In this document: positions 42,501 to 52,188 of the stretch, piece after piece
Layout of the letters: each line of letters begins with the position of its first letter
Numbering within the stretch: position 1 is the stretch's first letter
Assembly: GCA_019925095.2 (NCBI GenBank)
Contig: CM034392.1
Coordinates: 13,907,887 to 13,971,886 of the forward strand
Length of the DNA stretch: 64,000 bases
Origin: Dendrolimus kikuchii
Taxonomy: Eukaryota > Arthropoda > Insecta > Lepidoptera > Lasiocampidae
Reading direction: 5' to 3'
Translations under genes and position numbers: made by a program
The notes under the pieces: model-generated
What the model was told of the DNA's origin: nothing
What the model saw: only the letters and a program-made list of their open reading frames with translations
The model's database searches: none

Positions 42501-45500
42501 GACAGGCTAGCTAAGAATATCTTATAAGTAATGTTGCCTGGAATTGCTTTAAGCCAATCCATAAACGCCCGCACCTGTCGCGATGGCTCTCGCGGAAACG
42601 CGGGATATTGACCTTCAGGATGACGCAGATACTTACCGGGCATGGGTGCTTCGATAAGTATCTGAATCATATCGTGGGGTGCATACCTTCCTCTCAATGC
42701 CGCCAGTGTGGCGCATAAGACACGTCGTTTCATACGCTAGTCGAATGCGCAGCCTGGGCACCGCAGAGGTTTGAACTCGAGACACTAGTAGGTCCGATTG
42801 ATTCGATCGGCAGCCCGGTGCAAGCCATGCTGCATAGCAATGATCATTGGGTGGGTGCGGCCAATTTCTGCGAGACAGTCATGTCTCAAAACCAGGCCGC
42901 GGAACAAGATAGGGAGAGAAGTGGAATTGCGCGTATTCATGCACCTCCTCATGGGCAACGGCGTCAGCCGGGAGCCCGGAGGCGCAGATATGCGCATGAC
43001 TTCCCTCCTTGAAATACCGTTGCAAGGGTCCTCTAGCATCTAGGGAGCAAAGGAGTCTTCACCCCTGTTGATGAAGTGAGTTTGCACTGCTTCCCGGAAC
43101 ATTCTCAAGCACTTTTGAGCTAGGATCGGCGTGAGCGTAACTACGTTCTAAGTCTCATGCCTTTCCTACCATAAGCGCAGAGCACATGGGGAGAGGGTGG
43201 GGTATTAGCCCCTGGGCATTTGTCCATCGGTTCGAGTCTCCACACAAGCTGGTCGATTACTGTTTGGATTGCCCTCAGTGGAATGCCTCCATGATCAACT
43301 ATGGTCTAATCCCTAGCAAAGGACCCGGTGTTGTGCGAAATGCATTTCCCCCGCCTTAAAAAAAAGCCAATCTACAAAGGGTGCCTATTGATTTATCTAA
43401 AATATTAGACATAGACGACACTTTATTGTTCAGCAAAACAAAAATTACAAAAAAATGTACAACAAGACAATAGTTACTTGGTAAAACAAAAGGCGGCCTT
43501 ATCGCTAAAAGCGATCTCTTTCAGGCAACCTGACACAAAGGGAATTCTTAAATTATCTGTAATTATTATGCAACAAAGAAAAGGAAAAAAGAAAAATATG
43601 ACATACATGGACAGCAGATTACAGTCTATTGTAAACTAGCACATACATTATTGCGTAAGACTTGCATAATGATTAACTAGTTAAAATATTGTATCTGCTA
43701 TTTCGGTGAACAACAAAGCTCAATTAAAACTATCAATCAATGTCATATAGTTTAGGTAAACCATATTTTTTAACTTAAATCAGTCATAAATTCAGTCTTA
43801 TAATTTCATAAATCTGATGAATTTCATGATGATCATAATCAAACAGAAGCAGGTAAATAGGCAGACAGCCTGTCTGATAGAAAATGGTTACTATTGCCAA
43901 TGCACATATGCAGCTCCAGGGCTATTGACAACATATTACCTAGTAATTTTTTTCATGCAAAGCTATACTCAAATAAAAAACGGATATTATATGAAAAATT
44001 TAATATGTACCTGAATATCCCAAGGGCATTTGATGGATGCAGTTCCCTCTTTAGATATTGACCACATAAAGTAACAAGTTCTCTTAGTTGGAGCATATCA
44101 GCAGCAATGAGCAAATGTTGTACTGTATGTTTATCTATAATTATTTCACCTAAAGTAAAATGAGTTTTTTAAATAGTAACAAAATTATTATTCAATTGGG
44201 TAAATCTATAGATGTTTGATACACAAATTTTAAGTAGCGGGGTGATGGAATGAGGAGGGGAGGGAAACATAGTTACCCCTATGATCCAGAGATCTTGAAA
44301 TATAATTTTTCTAATTAACATAACCTCACTTATTTTTTCACTAATATGGCACTTATATCATAGGTCCTAGGTTGAACAATCCTGTTATTGTTTACTTTTG
44401 TATGTATATAATATAATATGTGTATTTATTTATGTATATATATTATCATATTTTATTATGAATTATGAATATTTATTATGAATAAACTAAATTATTGTAC
44501 AAGTGCTGGTTTAGCAACTACCGACTTTTGTTGTCCTTCTATACTCCATCCAAAGGTTGTCTGGAAGAAATCGCCATGGGCGATAAGACCGCCGATTGTA
44601 CTTGTATATTAATGTTCTTGATTTTATGTTGCATTTTTACCGGGTGCTGGTGGGGCACGCTCACTTGGATAGTGCACTTTGGTCTCTGCAGACCAAAGCT
44701 TAAAAACAAAGTTATCTTCTTAACTAAAGAAATATGACAGTGACCATGTTACTGAATATTCTAAGAAGCTCAAGTGGTTGTCAATCTCACTTTGCTGGAA
44801 TGCTCACCTTCTTAATTTATTGTACAGCATATTATTTATGCCTTCTATCCCTTCATATCTTAATGAATATTTTGAATTCCTCCATACTTCTCACACCTGT
44901 AATTTGCACTCCTCTGATAATCTGACTTTAAAAATACCTGCACATGCTTCTACATTCTACACCACCAACTCATTTGCTGTGCAGGCTGTTCAATTATAAA
45001 ACTCATTGCCCGAAATCATAATACAGGCAAAATTACTCAACATGTTCAATAAATTTGTTAGAGAACATTATCTCCCACTTTAATAAATATCTAATTTATA
45101 TGTAAATTAAGTTATTGGTAAATATTATTATATTAATATAGTATGTATTATTGCAATTATTAATATTGTATAGCTTTCTTTTTTATTGTAAATAGGTTTG
45201 CATTTGACCACGATCAAGTCCAGTGCCGGATGATGATGCGGTTTACCTAGATAGTACCTATTCACACGAGACTTGAAGATTACCGGATTGTACTTTTCTG
45301 CAAACATAGCTATTACTATACACATGTGTATGTGTAGTGTATTTGTATATATATAATATTAATGTGTTGTTGACAATTTTTTTTTTCATTTCCATTATAT
45401 GTACTGTGTAATATTTATGTATCCTATTTACATGTATTTAATTTGCACACCATCATCATACACTTATGATTCCTTTCACAGGATCCACAGCCCGAGTTGT

Positions 45501-48347
45501 CTGGAAGAGACCACTCTAAAGCGATAAGACCACCCTTTGTTCCTGCTTTTATATGAAATGACTGTAAATTTACTATACAAGTATGTCGTGAACAATAAAG
45601 AATTTTCTATCTATCAATCTATCTTACCTAACCTAACCTAAATCACTGTCCAATTCACTGGTCACAACCTTTCACCACCCAACACAATAATATTAGTGAC
45701 AAAATAGGTGAGCTTACATTTACCAAAAATTACTCTATCAAGAACTCCGGACCATAGAAGTTGGAAAAAAGGGTAAATATTAGGGATGGGCAGAATGTGG
45801 TTTGAACCAAATACGAATTTCGGCTGAACATTTGGTTAAAACAAAAAATTGGGCCAAACTTCGGTTTGATTTCGCCACACTTTCTTAAGAGCAACACATC
45901 GTGACCTATCTACAATGTCAACTTGATAACACCAAATGTTTGGCTTTTTTACACCATAACCTACCCTCTAGTCAGTTTTAAATATAAGTAGGTGGATAAA
46001 AGAATAGGTTTTTAGACCTTTGATTGAAAAAAACTCACCATTTCATAATTCTAAATTCATAATGTTTAACTCCTAAAAAGTGATTACAATCAAAAATAAA
46101 GTTGTAAATGCCTTAGACATGTTTTTTTTTATTCAAGTAACGCATTATGCATTATAATTAAGCAGTTGCACTACTTACTGCTGTTTTTTAGAGGAATAAT
46201 AAGTTTATTTTATTTTTGTTTTAATTTGTTGTATATTTAATTAGGCAAAGACTCAATCAAGAACTAATTTTATTTATTTTTTATCACATTTTTCTAATTA
46301 CATGTTTCTAACTAAAATAAATGACCATGAGAGTGTGTAGATGCCAATTTTTATGTTACGGTTATGATAGATATGATTTCTATTAACTTCAGTCAAAATA
46401 GTGCAAGTAGGTATTTTACTTTTCCTTGCACCAAATGTTCAGCATTTAAACCGAATTTCGGCCAAATGCCGCAGTTCGGCTCAAGCTGCCGAAATTCAGT
46501 TAAACCGAATGTAAAACGAATTCCGGCCCATCCCTAGTAAATATACCTTCACCCGTACCCACTCCGTTCGCCTACTACTTAAAATTCATGTACTAGATAT
46601 CTAAGTAGCAGCTTTCAATAATACAATATAAAATAAATTTTGAGGAAAATAGATTATAGTAAACATCAAAATATAGCAAATAATCAAGGGTTAGGCTAAG
46701 CATTCATAAAAAGCATCAAATATAATATTTTCTTAAGTTTTCGCGACTTGTATACATAATAAAACTACGTTTTAACGGTTTTAAGCGCGGTAATTTTATT
46801 TGATTTTGGTTTTTCCGACGTTTCGGCCACTTTTCAGTGGCCGTGATCACGGAAGACAAAGATGTCAAGTGTCAACGAGTATTGTTAACGTTTTATTTAG
46901 CCTACCGCCAACTTGTTAATTTTAATTATTTAATTTTAATTTTGTTTATGGTTATTATTTACTCTATGGGAGCCTAATCTAATTTACTACCGCTTCGCAA
47001 CATGTTATGGCTTGAAGAGAAGAAGCGGCGCAAGAAACTCTTCAGCAAACATGCCTAGCTCTAATAATTTTATATAATATTAAAATGGGTGGAAGGAAAA
47101 ATAAAAATAATTATCAGTCAAGTTGGTTTGTGTTCCGTTGTACGCAGAAAGAGCTCACAGTGTCTTGAGGTCTGGCAGCTGGTTTTGGGTCTTAATAGTT
47201 TTGATGATTGGATCCCAAACAGGTGGTACTTGCCAACCATCTTCTCTATTGAAATTTGGTTTTTTTTTTTAATTTCAATAGCCTCACGCATCATTCAAGT
47301 ATGAAACGATTCTCTTTCATGAGGATTTGTGGGTTATCGAATCTGATGTAGTGGTTGGGTTTATCCAGCATGTGTTCACTGATCGCAGACTTCGTAGACC
47401 TTGTGTGTTTCATGACAGTAACATGTTCTTTTACTCGTATTTTTATGCTCTTCTTTGTTTGCCCAATGTATGAGCTTCAGCATAAAATTAACAAGTTGGC
47501 AGTAGGCTAAATAAAACTTTAACAATACTCGTTGACACTTGACATCTTTGTCTTCTGTGATCATGGCCACTGAAAAGTGGCCGAAACGTCGGAAAAACCA
47601 AAATCAAATAAAATTACAGCGCTTAAAACCGTTAAAATGTAGTTTTATTAAGCATCAAATAGTTCTAAATAAATATATGAACTATTTATTGTCTTCAAAC
47701 ACAGGGGCTCCTACATTCAAGCAACTGATAGTCAATACTCTAGATGTATAGACCAACTACAGTTATCACTGACAATATTTATGTTTATTTTATATATAAA
47801 GTATTATTACCTGTGTATATAAAGTCAATAATCTTAGGAAGTATGTCTGGTGGTACACTAGGCAATGAAACATGTGATTTCTGGCTTTCTTCGAGGCCCA
47901 CACTGAACATCGCGTCAAAGTAAGCACAGCTCGCAGCAAGCACCACCCGATGTGCCTGTTTTTAATACAAAATGTAACTAACATGTTTGGACAAAGTATT
48001 AGTTAATTGTATCATCGTTATCTTGATTAATCATATTAAACAAACGAAGCACCATCATATAAGCGTCTGAATCTCACACCACAGAAAAATAAGAAAGTAT
48101 AACTATTATAACTAAATAGGTCAGTCATTGTATTTCATTGTCACAGATGTTAAATAATGATTAGAGTAAAATTATGAGTAGCAGTTACCTTGACTCTTGT
48201 TGTTCCTGATATCAAATCTATGTCACAAAACCTCCCATCTCTTTTAAAATTATTTAAATTACTAGATATTTTAGATGCATATTCGGTACATTTATAAAGA
48301 TGTGCTCCATCTTTGTTTTGGCATGGTTCATAAACATTTGACGACAT
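33518..48347 (-). CDS. IPP: Actin-binding BTB-BACK-Kelch protein IPP (KLHL27), complete, ten exons
   Basis: Exons in transcript order: 48347-48189, 47955-47811, 44149-44011, 42301-42136, 41424-41245, 40904-40741, 39713-39578, 38118-37908, 37350-37130 and 33754-33518 (TGA). Phases agree at every junction and the sum is 1758 nt, 585 residues, almost exactly the length of vertebrate IPP. Domains: BTB (~20-130; RFCDIDL, AHRVVLAASCAYFDAMF), BACK (~135-240; FAEAHNC..., LRWLEHD) and six kelch repeats (~275-585; GG pairs in VLVVAGG, IYAVGGEQG, LYAFGGWVG, IYVVGGCTH, LYVVGGNAP, VVVVAGGD). Such proteins act as Cullin-3 adaptors or actin-binding scaffolds; IPP binds actin. The fifth intron uses a GC donor. 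The last kelch exons are very GC-rich compared with their AT-rich introns. Promoter elements were not identified. Confidence 0.93.
34670..35420. repeat. Palindromic Helitron-like repeat with central minisatellite C
   Basis: The left arm (34690-34900: gccgagaaatgaacatagga, cccggataatggg) and right arm (35105-35250: cccggaaactatctc, ccaccctcggtattaaa) mirror one another around a tandem array. It lies in the last IPP intron. The organisation equals that at 13560-14440. Confidence 0.6.
34960..35095. repeat. Minisatellite C (ggccatttcggtcatttcag units)
   Basis: About 135 bp of 9-bp-based units ('catttcagc', 'catttcggt'). It sits exactly at the centre of the palindromic repeat in the last IPP intron. 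Confidence 0.85.
35421..37129. other. Remainder of the last IPP intron
   Basis: AT-rich intron. A tRNA-like ggttcgaacc occurs at 35861 but no folded tRNA could be drawn. 36840-37040 has a Helitron-like end (actagcgggccctgcaaatg). No exon was seen. Confidence 0.4.
38150..38570. repeat. Intronic repeat with hairpin
   Basis: Reversed phrases 'aaacgcaaa...' and 'gcgtttgtagtcgta' near 38190 mirror those at 38370-38420, suggesting a decayed palindromic transposon in an IPP intron. The centre is AT-only. No coding was seen. Confidence 0.45.
38376..38419 (+). repeat. 19-bp perfect hairpin followed by a T run
   Basis: Arms 38376-38394 and 38401-38419 are exact reverse complements around a 6-nt loop (agcttc). 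A run of nine T residues starts at 38421 after a C. The shape could terminate polymerase III transcription if a promoter existed, but no A or B box was found, and the arms belong to a repeat. Confidence 0.6.
38818..39005. mobile_element. TIR MITE, 'gcgttccatta' family, copy 2
   Basis: It matches the ends of 16134-16444 (gctccattag...gactcacaac at the left, gttgcgagctactattggaacgc at the right). It also shares the inner blocks 'cgtaagtccaagtggaacgg', 'ttcgacccacctcttgacatgggtcg' and 'ggtcgccttctggaacggc'. It is about 120 bp shorter than copy 1. It lies in an IPP intron. Confidence 0.65.
39029..39048 (+). repeat. Poly-C tract (20 C)
   Basis: Twenty consecutive C residues followed by tccgcccctc, immediately after the MITE. 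A similar C-rich run occurs at 63847-63872. It is likely length-variable, and assembly length may be unreliable. Confidence 0.9.
40038..40639 (+). mobile_element. Non-LTR element 3' end with poly(A) and target duplication
   Basis: A 602-bp GC-richer insertion ends in a poly(A) run (40628-40639). It is bordered by gtgctagtcagt (40026-40037) and gtgttagtcagt (40640-40651), 11 of 12 identical, a typical target-site duplication. Inside is a segment (ttcgccgtttcttctctcccagccataac) resembling Penelope and LINE UTR phrases seen elsewhere. No conserved protein was found, so it is probably a 5'-truncated LINE UTR or a SINE. It lies in an IPP intron between two kelch exons. Confidence 0.75.
42025..42078 (-). 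mobile_element. RTE-like LINE 3' tail fragment
   Basis: The reversed tail 'catacataacttcacgccag...cggggtaggcacgaacaacag' equals the 3' terminus of the LINE copies at 55773 and 58625. Only ~55 bp was inserted, next to an exon of IPP. Confidence 0.8.
42520..43372 (+). mobile_element. R1-clade-like LINE, 5'-truncated, in an IPP intron
   Basis: The plus strand encodes the region after RT: ITYKIFLA-flanking sequence degrades into QILTG-like text, then the CCHC knuckle (CRQCGA ... HTLVECAAW), AMLHSNDHWVGAANFCE, VMSQNQAAEQDRERSG and an Arg-rich end RRRYAHDFPP. A ~340-bp 3' UTR and poly(A) (ccgccttaaaaaaaa, 43354-43371) follow. The same UTR phrases (ttacgcacaa...gggtccttt...atttcccccgcctt) occur in the minus-strand copies at 49595 and 50820. 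A premature stop is present, so the copy is dead. Confidence 0.75.
43395..43545 (-). mobile_element. Jockey-like LINE 3' UTR fragment
   Basis: The reverse complement reads gcctgaaagagatcgctttta gap-free into gcgataaggccgcc, then ends in gaacaataaagtgtcgtc. This is the signature 3' end of the LINE family also at 44540, 45495 and 61340. It lies in an IPP intron. Confidence 0.65.
43546..44010. other. IPP intron, no feature
   Basis: AT-rich intron sequence. 43842-43900 resembles the tail of family A (caggtaaataggcagacagcc...gaaaatggttactattgcc). No exon was seen. Confidence 0.35.
44480..45110 (+). mobile_element. Jockey/CR1-like LINE C-terminus with UTR fragments
   Basis: 'gttgtctggaagaaatcgcc...gcgataagaccgccgattgtact' (44550-44600) is the LINE 3' UTR. 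Further right, the plus strand encodes NSFAVQAVQL followed, after one frame slip, by LPEIIIQ...LNMFNKFVREHY, the common C-terminal tail of jockey/CR1-type polyproteins. The order UTR then coding implies two joined partial copies. It lies in an IPP intron. Confidence 0.6.
45490..45615 (+). mobile_element. Jockey-like LINE 3' UTR fragment
   Basis: It contains 'gagttgtctggaagagaccactctaaagcgataagaccacc' broken only by single changes from the other copies, and ends 'gaacaataaagaattttctatctatcaatc' with a short microsatellite tail. It lies in an IPP intron. Confidence 0.7.
45781..46536. mobile_element. Non-autonomous hAT element with 8-bp target duplication
   Basis: It starts tagggatgggc and ends gcccatcccta, an 11-bp perfect inverted repeat. 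It is bordered on both sides by gtaaatat (45773-45780 and 46537-46544), an exact 8-bp duplication as expected for the hAT superfamily. Subterminal motifs (aatttcgg, ccaaatgtt, aaaccgaat) occur in both orientations near both ends. No transposase is coded. It lies in an IPP intron. Confidence 0.88.
46711..47665 (-). mobile_element. Penelope-like element copy 2, reverse orientation
   Basis: The left arm (46725-47000) and right arm (47490-47650) are inverted copies of one another and match the arms of the element at 31134. Internal sequence on the minus strand encodes GIY-YIG residues (YIGQTKKSIKIRVKEH at ~47482-47435) and AISEHMLDKPNHYIRFDNP. It then breaks at a stop before the REAIEI segment. 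The flanks share agcatcaaata (46712-46722 and 47650-47660), the likely target duplication. It lies in the second IPP intron. The arms of both copies have the same truncations near the centre. Confidence 0.75.
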
Positions 48348-49594
48348 AGTTAAGGAAAACTAGTTTCATAAAAACATATTCGACCACATTAGATATTAAT
48401 AAATAATTATAATACTAAAAATAAAAACAAAAAGCAAAAACTTTCAATTCATTACACAAAATTGACATGATTATAGTGTATTTCAAATGACGTACATTTA
48501 TATTGATTTGACATTGACAGTTTAACAGTTGAATTTTTTTAAAACAGTTCTGGAGTTTGAACCGGGAAATGAAATTGTTTTTGTGTGAGAAATGTGAACT
48601 GTGTACATGTAGCGTTTCAAAATTCAAAGTTAGTAAGAGGAAATGTTAGAGCAGATCCTTTAAATCCTTTGGTAAATGATCCTACTGTGGATGGAGACGT
48701 TTAACCGTACAGGAATTTAGCCCATGATCTTGCTCTTTGCCCAGGATCGGATCAAAGGTCGTTTACTGTATGGTTTGCAGTCCCAGAATGTCTGTTCCCA
48801 GAATGTGCTAAGAATTATTGCGACATGAACCATGTTTTTTTCTTATCTTCTAAGATCACACTTCTCTTTACGACTCTTTAATTTCTCTTTCCGTTCCTCT
48901 TCCTACCTTAATTCTTCATTACTTATGGATTGTTTTGATGCATATAGTGTAATAAATTCATTTATTGTAAATAGTCATATTAAAGTTTAATTTCAATTTA
49001 TATTATTTAAGTCCAGCAAGGGAACTGGCGTGAAGTTATGTATGTATGTATTATTTAATTATTCTGATACATTTTTTTTTAAACTTACGGTGTAATTAAA
49101 TAATTTTTCACAATATGTTTTCTGTCGTTTATCGTCAAAGTCAAATAAATTGAAAATGCTATAACCACATAATTTTGGCTGGATGGACAAACCGTGCTAA
49201 GCCAAAATTGAAGAAGAAGAAAGTTAGTTACATGCAAGAAGCTCGTTGAAATGGCGCTATAATGTCAAGGTGGGATCCGTTCAAGAGATACGGTGCCACA
49301 GGCGGACAGCGGTCAAACTTATAATTTCTCTTTTTTCGTCGGGGGTTAAAAAATGGCAGCTATCAGGTTTTTATTAATTGTTAAGCAAAATCAGTCATGC
49401 CAAACGTGATACAAAAACGAAAAGTAATTTATTATCCATATTTTTAAAAGAAAGTATTGTCACCCTAAAGAAAGAGACAAAAGACATAAGTGACGTCATT
49501 CAAGGACAAATTATTGGTCTTCCGTTAGGTATTTGGAACGAAATCTCCATTGTGTGTAAGCTTCTTGGTTACATTGGCCTTTTGAGTTCTCACA
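48348..49594. other. IPP-BRCC36 intergenic region, proximal to IPP
   Basis: It contains the IPP promoter, which was not resolved. A LINE tail fragment lies at 49018-49052 (plus orientation, ggaactggcgtgaagttatg then tatg repeats). A 94-codon plus-strand frame at 49378-49662 has no recognised domain. Nothing else was recognised. Confidence 0.4.
49018..49052 (+). mobile_element. RTE-like LINE 3' tail fragment, plus orientation
   Basis: 'gggaactggcgtgaagttatg' runs directly into (tatg)n, the exact mirror of the termini at 42025, 55773 and 58625. Fewer than 40 bp were inserted. Confidence 0.75.
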
Positions 49595-50765
49595 AGAACT
49601 TTTTTTTTTTGAGGCGAGGGAAAATGCTTAACCGATTTACGCACAAACTGGGCCGTTGCTAGGTGAACGACACGCGTCGGTCGGGGGAGATAACACTGCA
49701 GCAATAGTATGCTCTTGGCAGTGCTCCGTCCGCGATCGACGTCACAGAATAGTGTGGAAGACTCCGAGCGTTGCTACACGAGCGAGCAACCCCAATACCC
49801 ACTAAAAACCCCCTCCTCCCTGTCGACCCTGCGCTTTTGTTTGTGTTGGAAAGGCTGACATTTAGAACATAGTTACGCCCAGTGGATCCAGCGCAATAAA
49901 GTGCCTGGAGTGTGTCCTGGGAGAACACACCCCACTTCGTTGTGCGGGGCTAGAAGGTCCTTTGCTCTCCTAGCAAGCTAAAGGCCCCCCGCGGTAAACG
50001 GAAGTTAACTCAGGGAGGGAAGTAATGCGCGTACCTGCCTCTCCGGGTGCCAGCTGAAGGCCGGCAACCTCGAGAAGACGCTTTAGCACGAGCTGCAGGA
50101 CTTCTCTCCCTATCGCGTTCTGCGGCCTCCTTGAGTGACATTACTGTCTCACAGAAAGTAACTGCAGCCCCCCAATTGTCGCTGCTCTGCAGCATGGCCT
50201 TGACCAAGTCGCAGAGCGAATCGACCGGACCTATGTGCGTCTCAAGTTCGAAACGCTGCGGCGCCCATGCGGCGCACTCGATTAGCGTGTGTAACGCCGT
50301 GTCGGGCGCGCCGTCTCGGGCGCGCCGCACTGGCGGCAGTCCGGGGAAGGCAAGCAGCCCACAATGCGATACAGATACTTATCGAAACATCCGTGTCCGG
50401 TAAGTATCTGCGTCATCCTGAAGGTCAGGGTGCCGTTGATGCGGTTGACCCATTCCGTCAGCTGTGGCCTGATTGCATCCACCGTGTAGCCGCCATAGGC
50501 CGCAGGGTTATCGAGTTCTTGAGACCAGACGGCGATCATGGAGGCGGTTTCCCGCTTCCTGATCGCCTCGGTTTCGACCTGACACAAGGTCAGGCCTCTA
50601 GCTAGGGCATCCTGCCGGGTGCGACGCACCTCTGTCAGGACGTTCGCCTGGAGATGCCAGGGCGGATCGTCTGCCAGGAGGGTGGCCGCCGTCCGCGACA
50701 CTGTGCGATACCCCCGTATGGTCCTCACGGCCAGAACCTGCTGCGCCCGGTGCAGCAGGGTTCTG
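49595..50765 (-). mobile_element. R1-clade-like LINE 3' end, copy A
   Basis: The minus strand encodes the tail region of an R1-type polyprotein. 50728-50282 has GYRTVSRTAATLLA, PQLTEWVNRINGTLTFRMTQILTGHGCFDKYLYRI-type text and CRQCGAPETA. Then 50330-50010 has HTLIECAAW, SSDNWGAAVTFCETVMS and EAAERDRERS. A 13-bp direct duplication of 'tctcgggcgcgccg' near 50310-50330 causes the frameshift. The 3' UTR with T-rich end (49598-49610) is at the left. R1 proper targets 28S rDNA; this copy is in ordinary DNA. Confidence 0.75.
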
Positions 50766-50819
50766 TTGTGGCGGTGAAAACTTCGTTATGTGGCGTCGAT
50801 CAAAGATCTACAATTTGAC

Positions 50820-51415
50820 TTTTTTTTTAAGGCGGGGGAAATGCTATTTACGCACAATACTGGGTCCTTTGCAAGGGATTAGACCATAGTTGATCATAAA
50901 GGCTTTCCCCTTTGACAAGGGGCAATCCGAACAATAATCAAGCCAGCTTTGTGGAGACTCAGAGAAGTTGCACGGGCAACACCCACTACCCACTAAAACC
51001 ACCCTCCTCCCATGTGCCCCGCGCTTTTTATGAAGGAAAGTCTGAGATTTAGAACGTAGTTACGCCCAGTCCGATCCAGCGCAAAAAGTGCCTGAATGTG
51101 CCCCGGGAATCAGAACACATTCACTTCGTCAGCGGGGGTGATGAATCCTTTGCTCCCTTGATAGCTAAAGGCCCCCCGAAGCGGTATTGTTCAGGGTGGG
51201 AAGTCATGCGCATACCTGCGTCTCCGGATGCCAGCCAACCGCCGGCGTCCACGTGCAGTCGCATTAGTACGCGCAATAATACTCCTCTCCCTATCTTGTT
51301 CGGCGGCCTCTTTGAGAGACATTACCGTCTCACAAAAAGTAACCGCAGCCCCTCAGGTATCGCTGCTATGCAGCATGGCTTTCACCAGACTGCAGAATCT
51401 AAAATTTGACTGTGT
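50820..51415 (-). mobile_element. R1-clade-like LINE 3' end, copy B
   Basis: A shorter truncated copy in the same orientation as copy A. Its T-rich start (50821-50829) marks the reversed poly(A). The UTR matches copy A (gcgggggaaatgctatttacgcacaa) and the coding relic ends near 51400 (AMLHSSDT-type text, minus strand). Two insertions of one LINE family therefore lie side by side. Confidence 0.7.
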
Positions 51416-52169
51416 TAACCCGTAAGGCTCTGACAGTTATCTTTTCTACATCCCTTATGAGCTATACGTCAAAATTCCTGCACTGACAATATTTATTTTG
51501 CCAAGGTCACAAAAATACAGTTTACTAAACTAAAGACTTACGGTTTTAATCATATTGAGTTAGAGTAAGTTTTTTGACTTCTTCAAGAAGTTCATAGAAA
51601 CCAACAAACTTAGTCTAACTCAATATGATGATGAATAAGATTGACTAACATCAGAATAAGCTGTATGGATAATCCTTTGCCTGCCAATAAAACAAGAACA
51701 ATTGCAAGTTTTTTTTTATATTGCTATTGTCAATTGTCATATAATTTTTTGTGAGTTTATAGTTTGTGAAGAAAAGAAATTGTCAGAAACCCGGAACCGG
51801 ATACATATAAAATACTTTATAAATTTTTGCAAGAAGCTTACACACATTTTTGACTACGACTGGATTGGATTTGTAAAAACGGAAATGGACACAGAGTACA
51901 GTACATTAAAATAGAAGAAATATGGATAAAACCATATTTGACATGGCTTAGGCCTTTTAAAATAACGATGACTTTAAAAAAAACGAATATACCTGACAAG
52001 GCTGTATGGACCAAGTCCTTTGCTGGCCTTTGTGGCAAATTTTAACAAAAACAACAACAACCATAATAACAATTTATGAAATATGAATTCACCTTGCAAT
52101 TTTATAGTTTTTAACCTCAAAGTACATTAATATAATAGGAGATTTTCAATTCCATTAAAATCATCATTG
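51416..52169. other. Intergenic region upstream of BRCC36
   Basis: An imperfect inverted repeat (51549-51572 and 51606-51629, 23 of 24 positions paired, 33-nt loop) is the only marked structure. The BRCC36 promoter must lie in or near the last part. No TATA or initiator could be assigned with confidence. Confidence 0.4.
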
Positions 52170-52187
52170 ATGGCTGTTGTTTTCTAA
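52170..52187 (+). promoter_or_regulatory. Five-codon upstream ORF directly before BRCC36
   Basis: ATG GCT GTT GTT TTC TAA encodes MAVVF. Its stop ends one base before the BRCC36 start codon at 52189. If the transcript starts upstream, this uORF could lower BRCC36 translation or require reinitiation. The transcription start is unknown, so the element may be untranscribed. Confidence 0.45.
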
Positions 52188-52188
52188 A

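Noticed and set aside
45624..45645. Telomeric (CCTAA)n / TTAGG repeat
   Set aside because: Only three perfect units follow a LINE microsatellite tail, too few to call an interstitial telomere array.
49353..49410. First exon of an adaptor-complex sigma subunit (MAAIRFLLIVK...)
   Set aside because: Only about 12 residues resemble the family start. A stop follows and no donor site or further exon fits.
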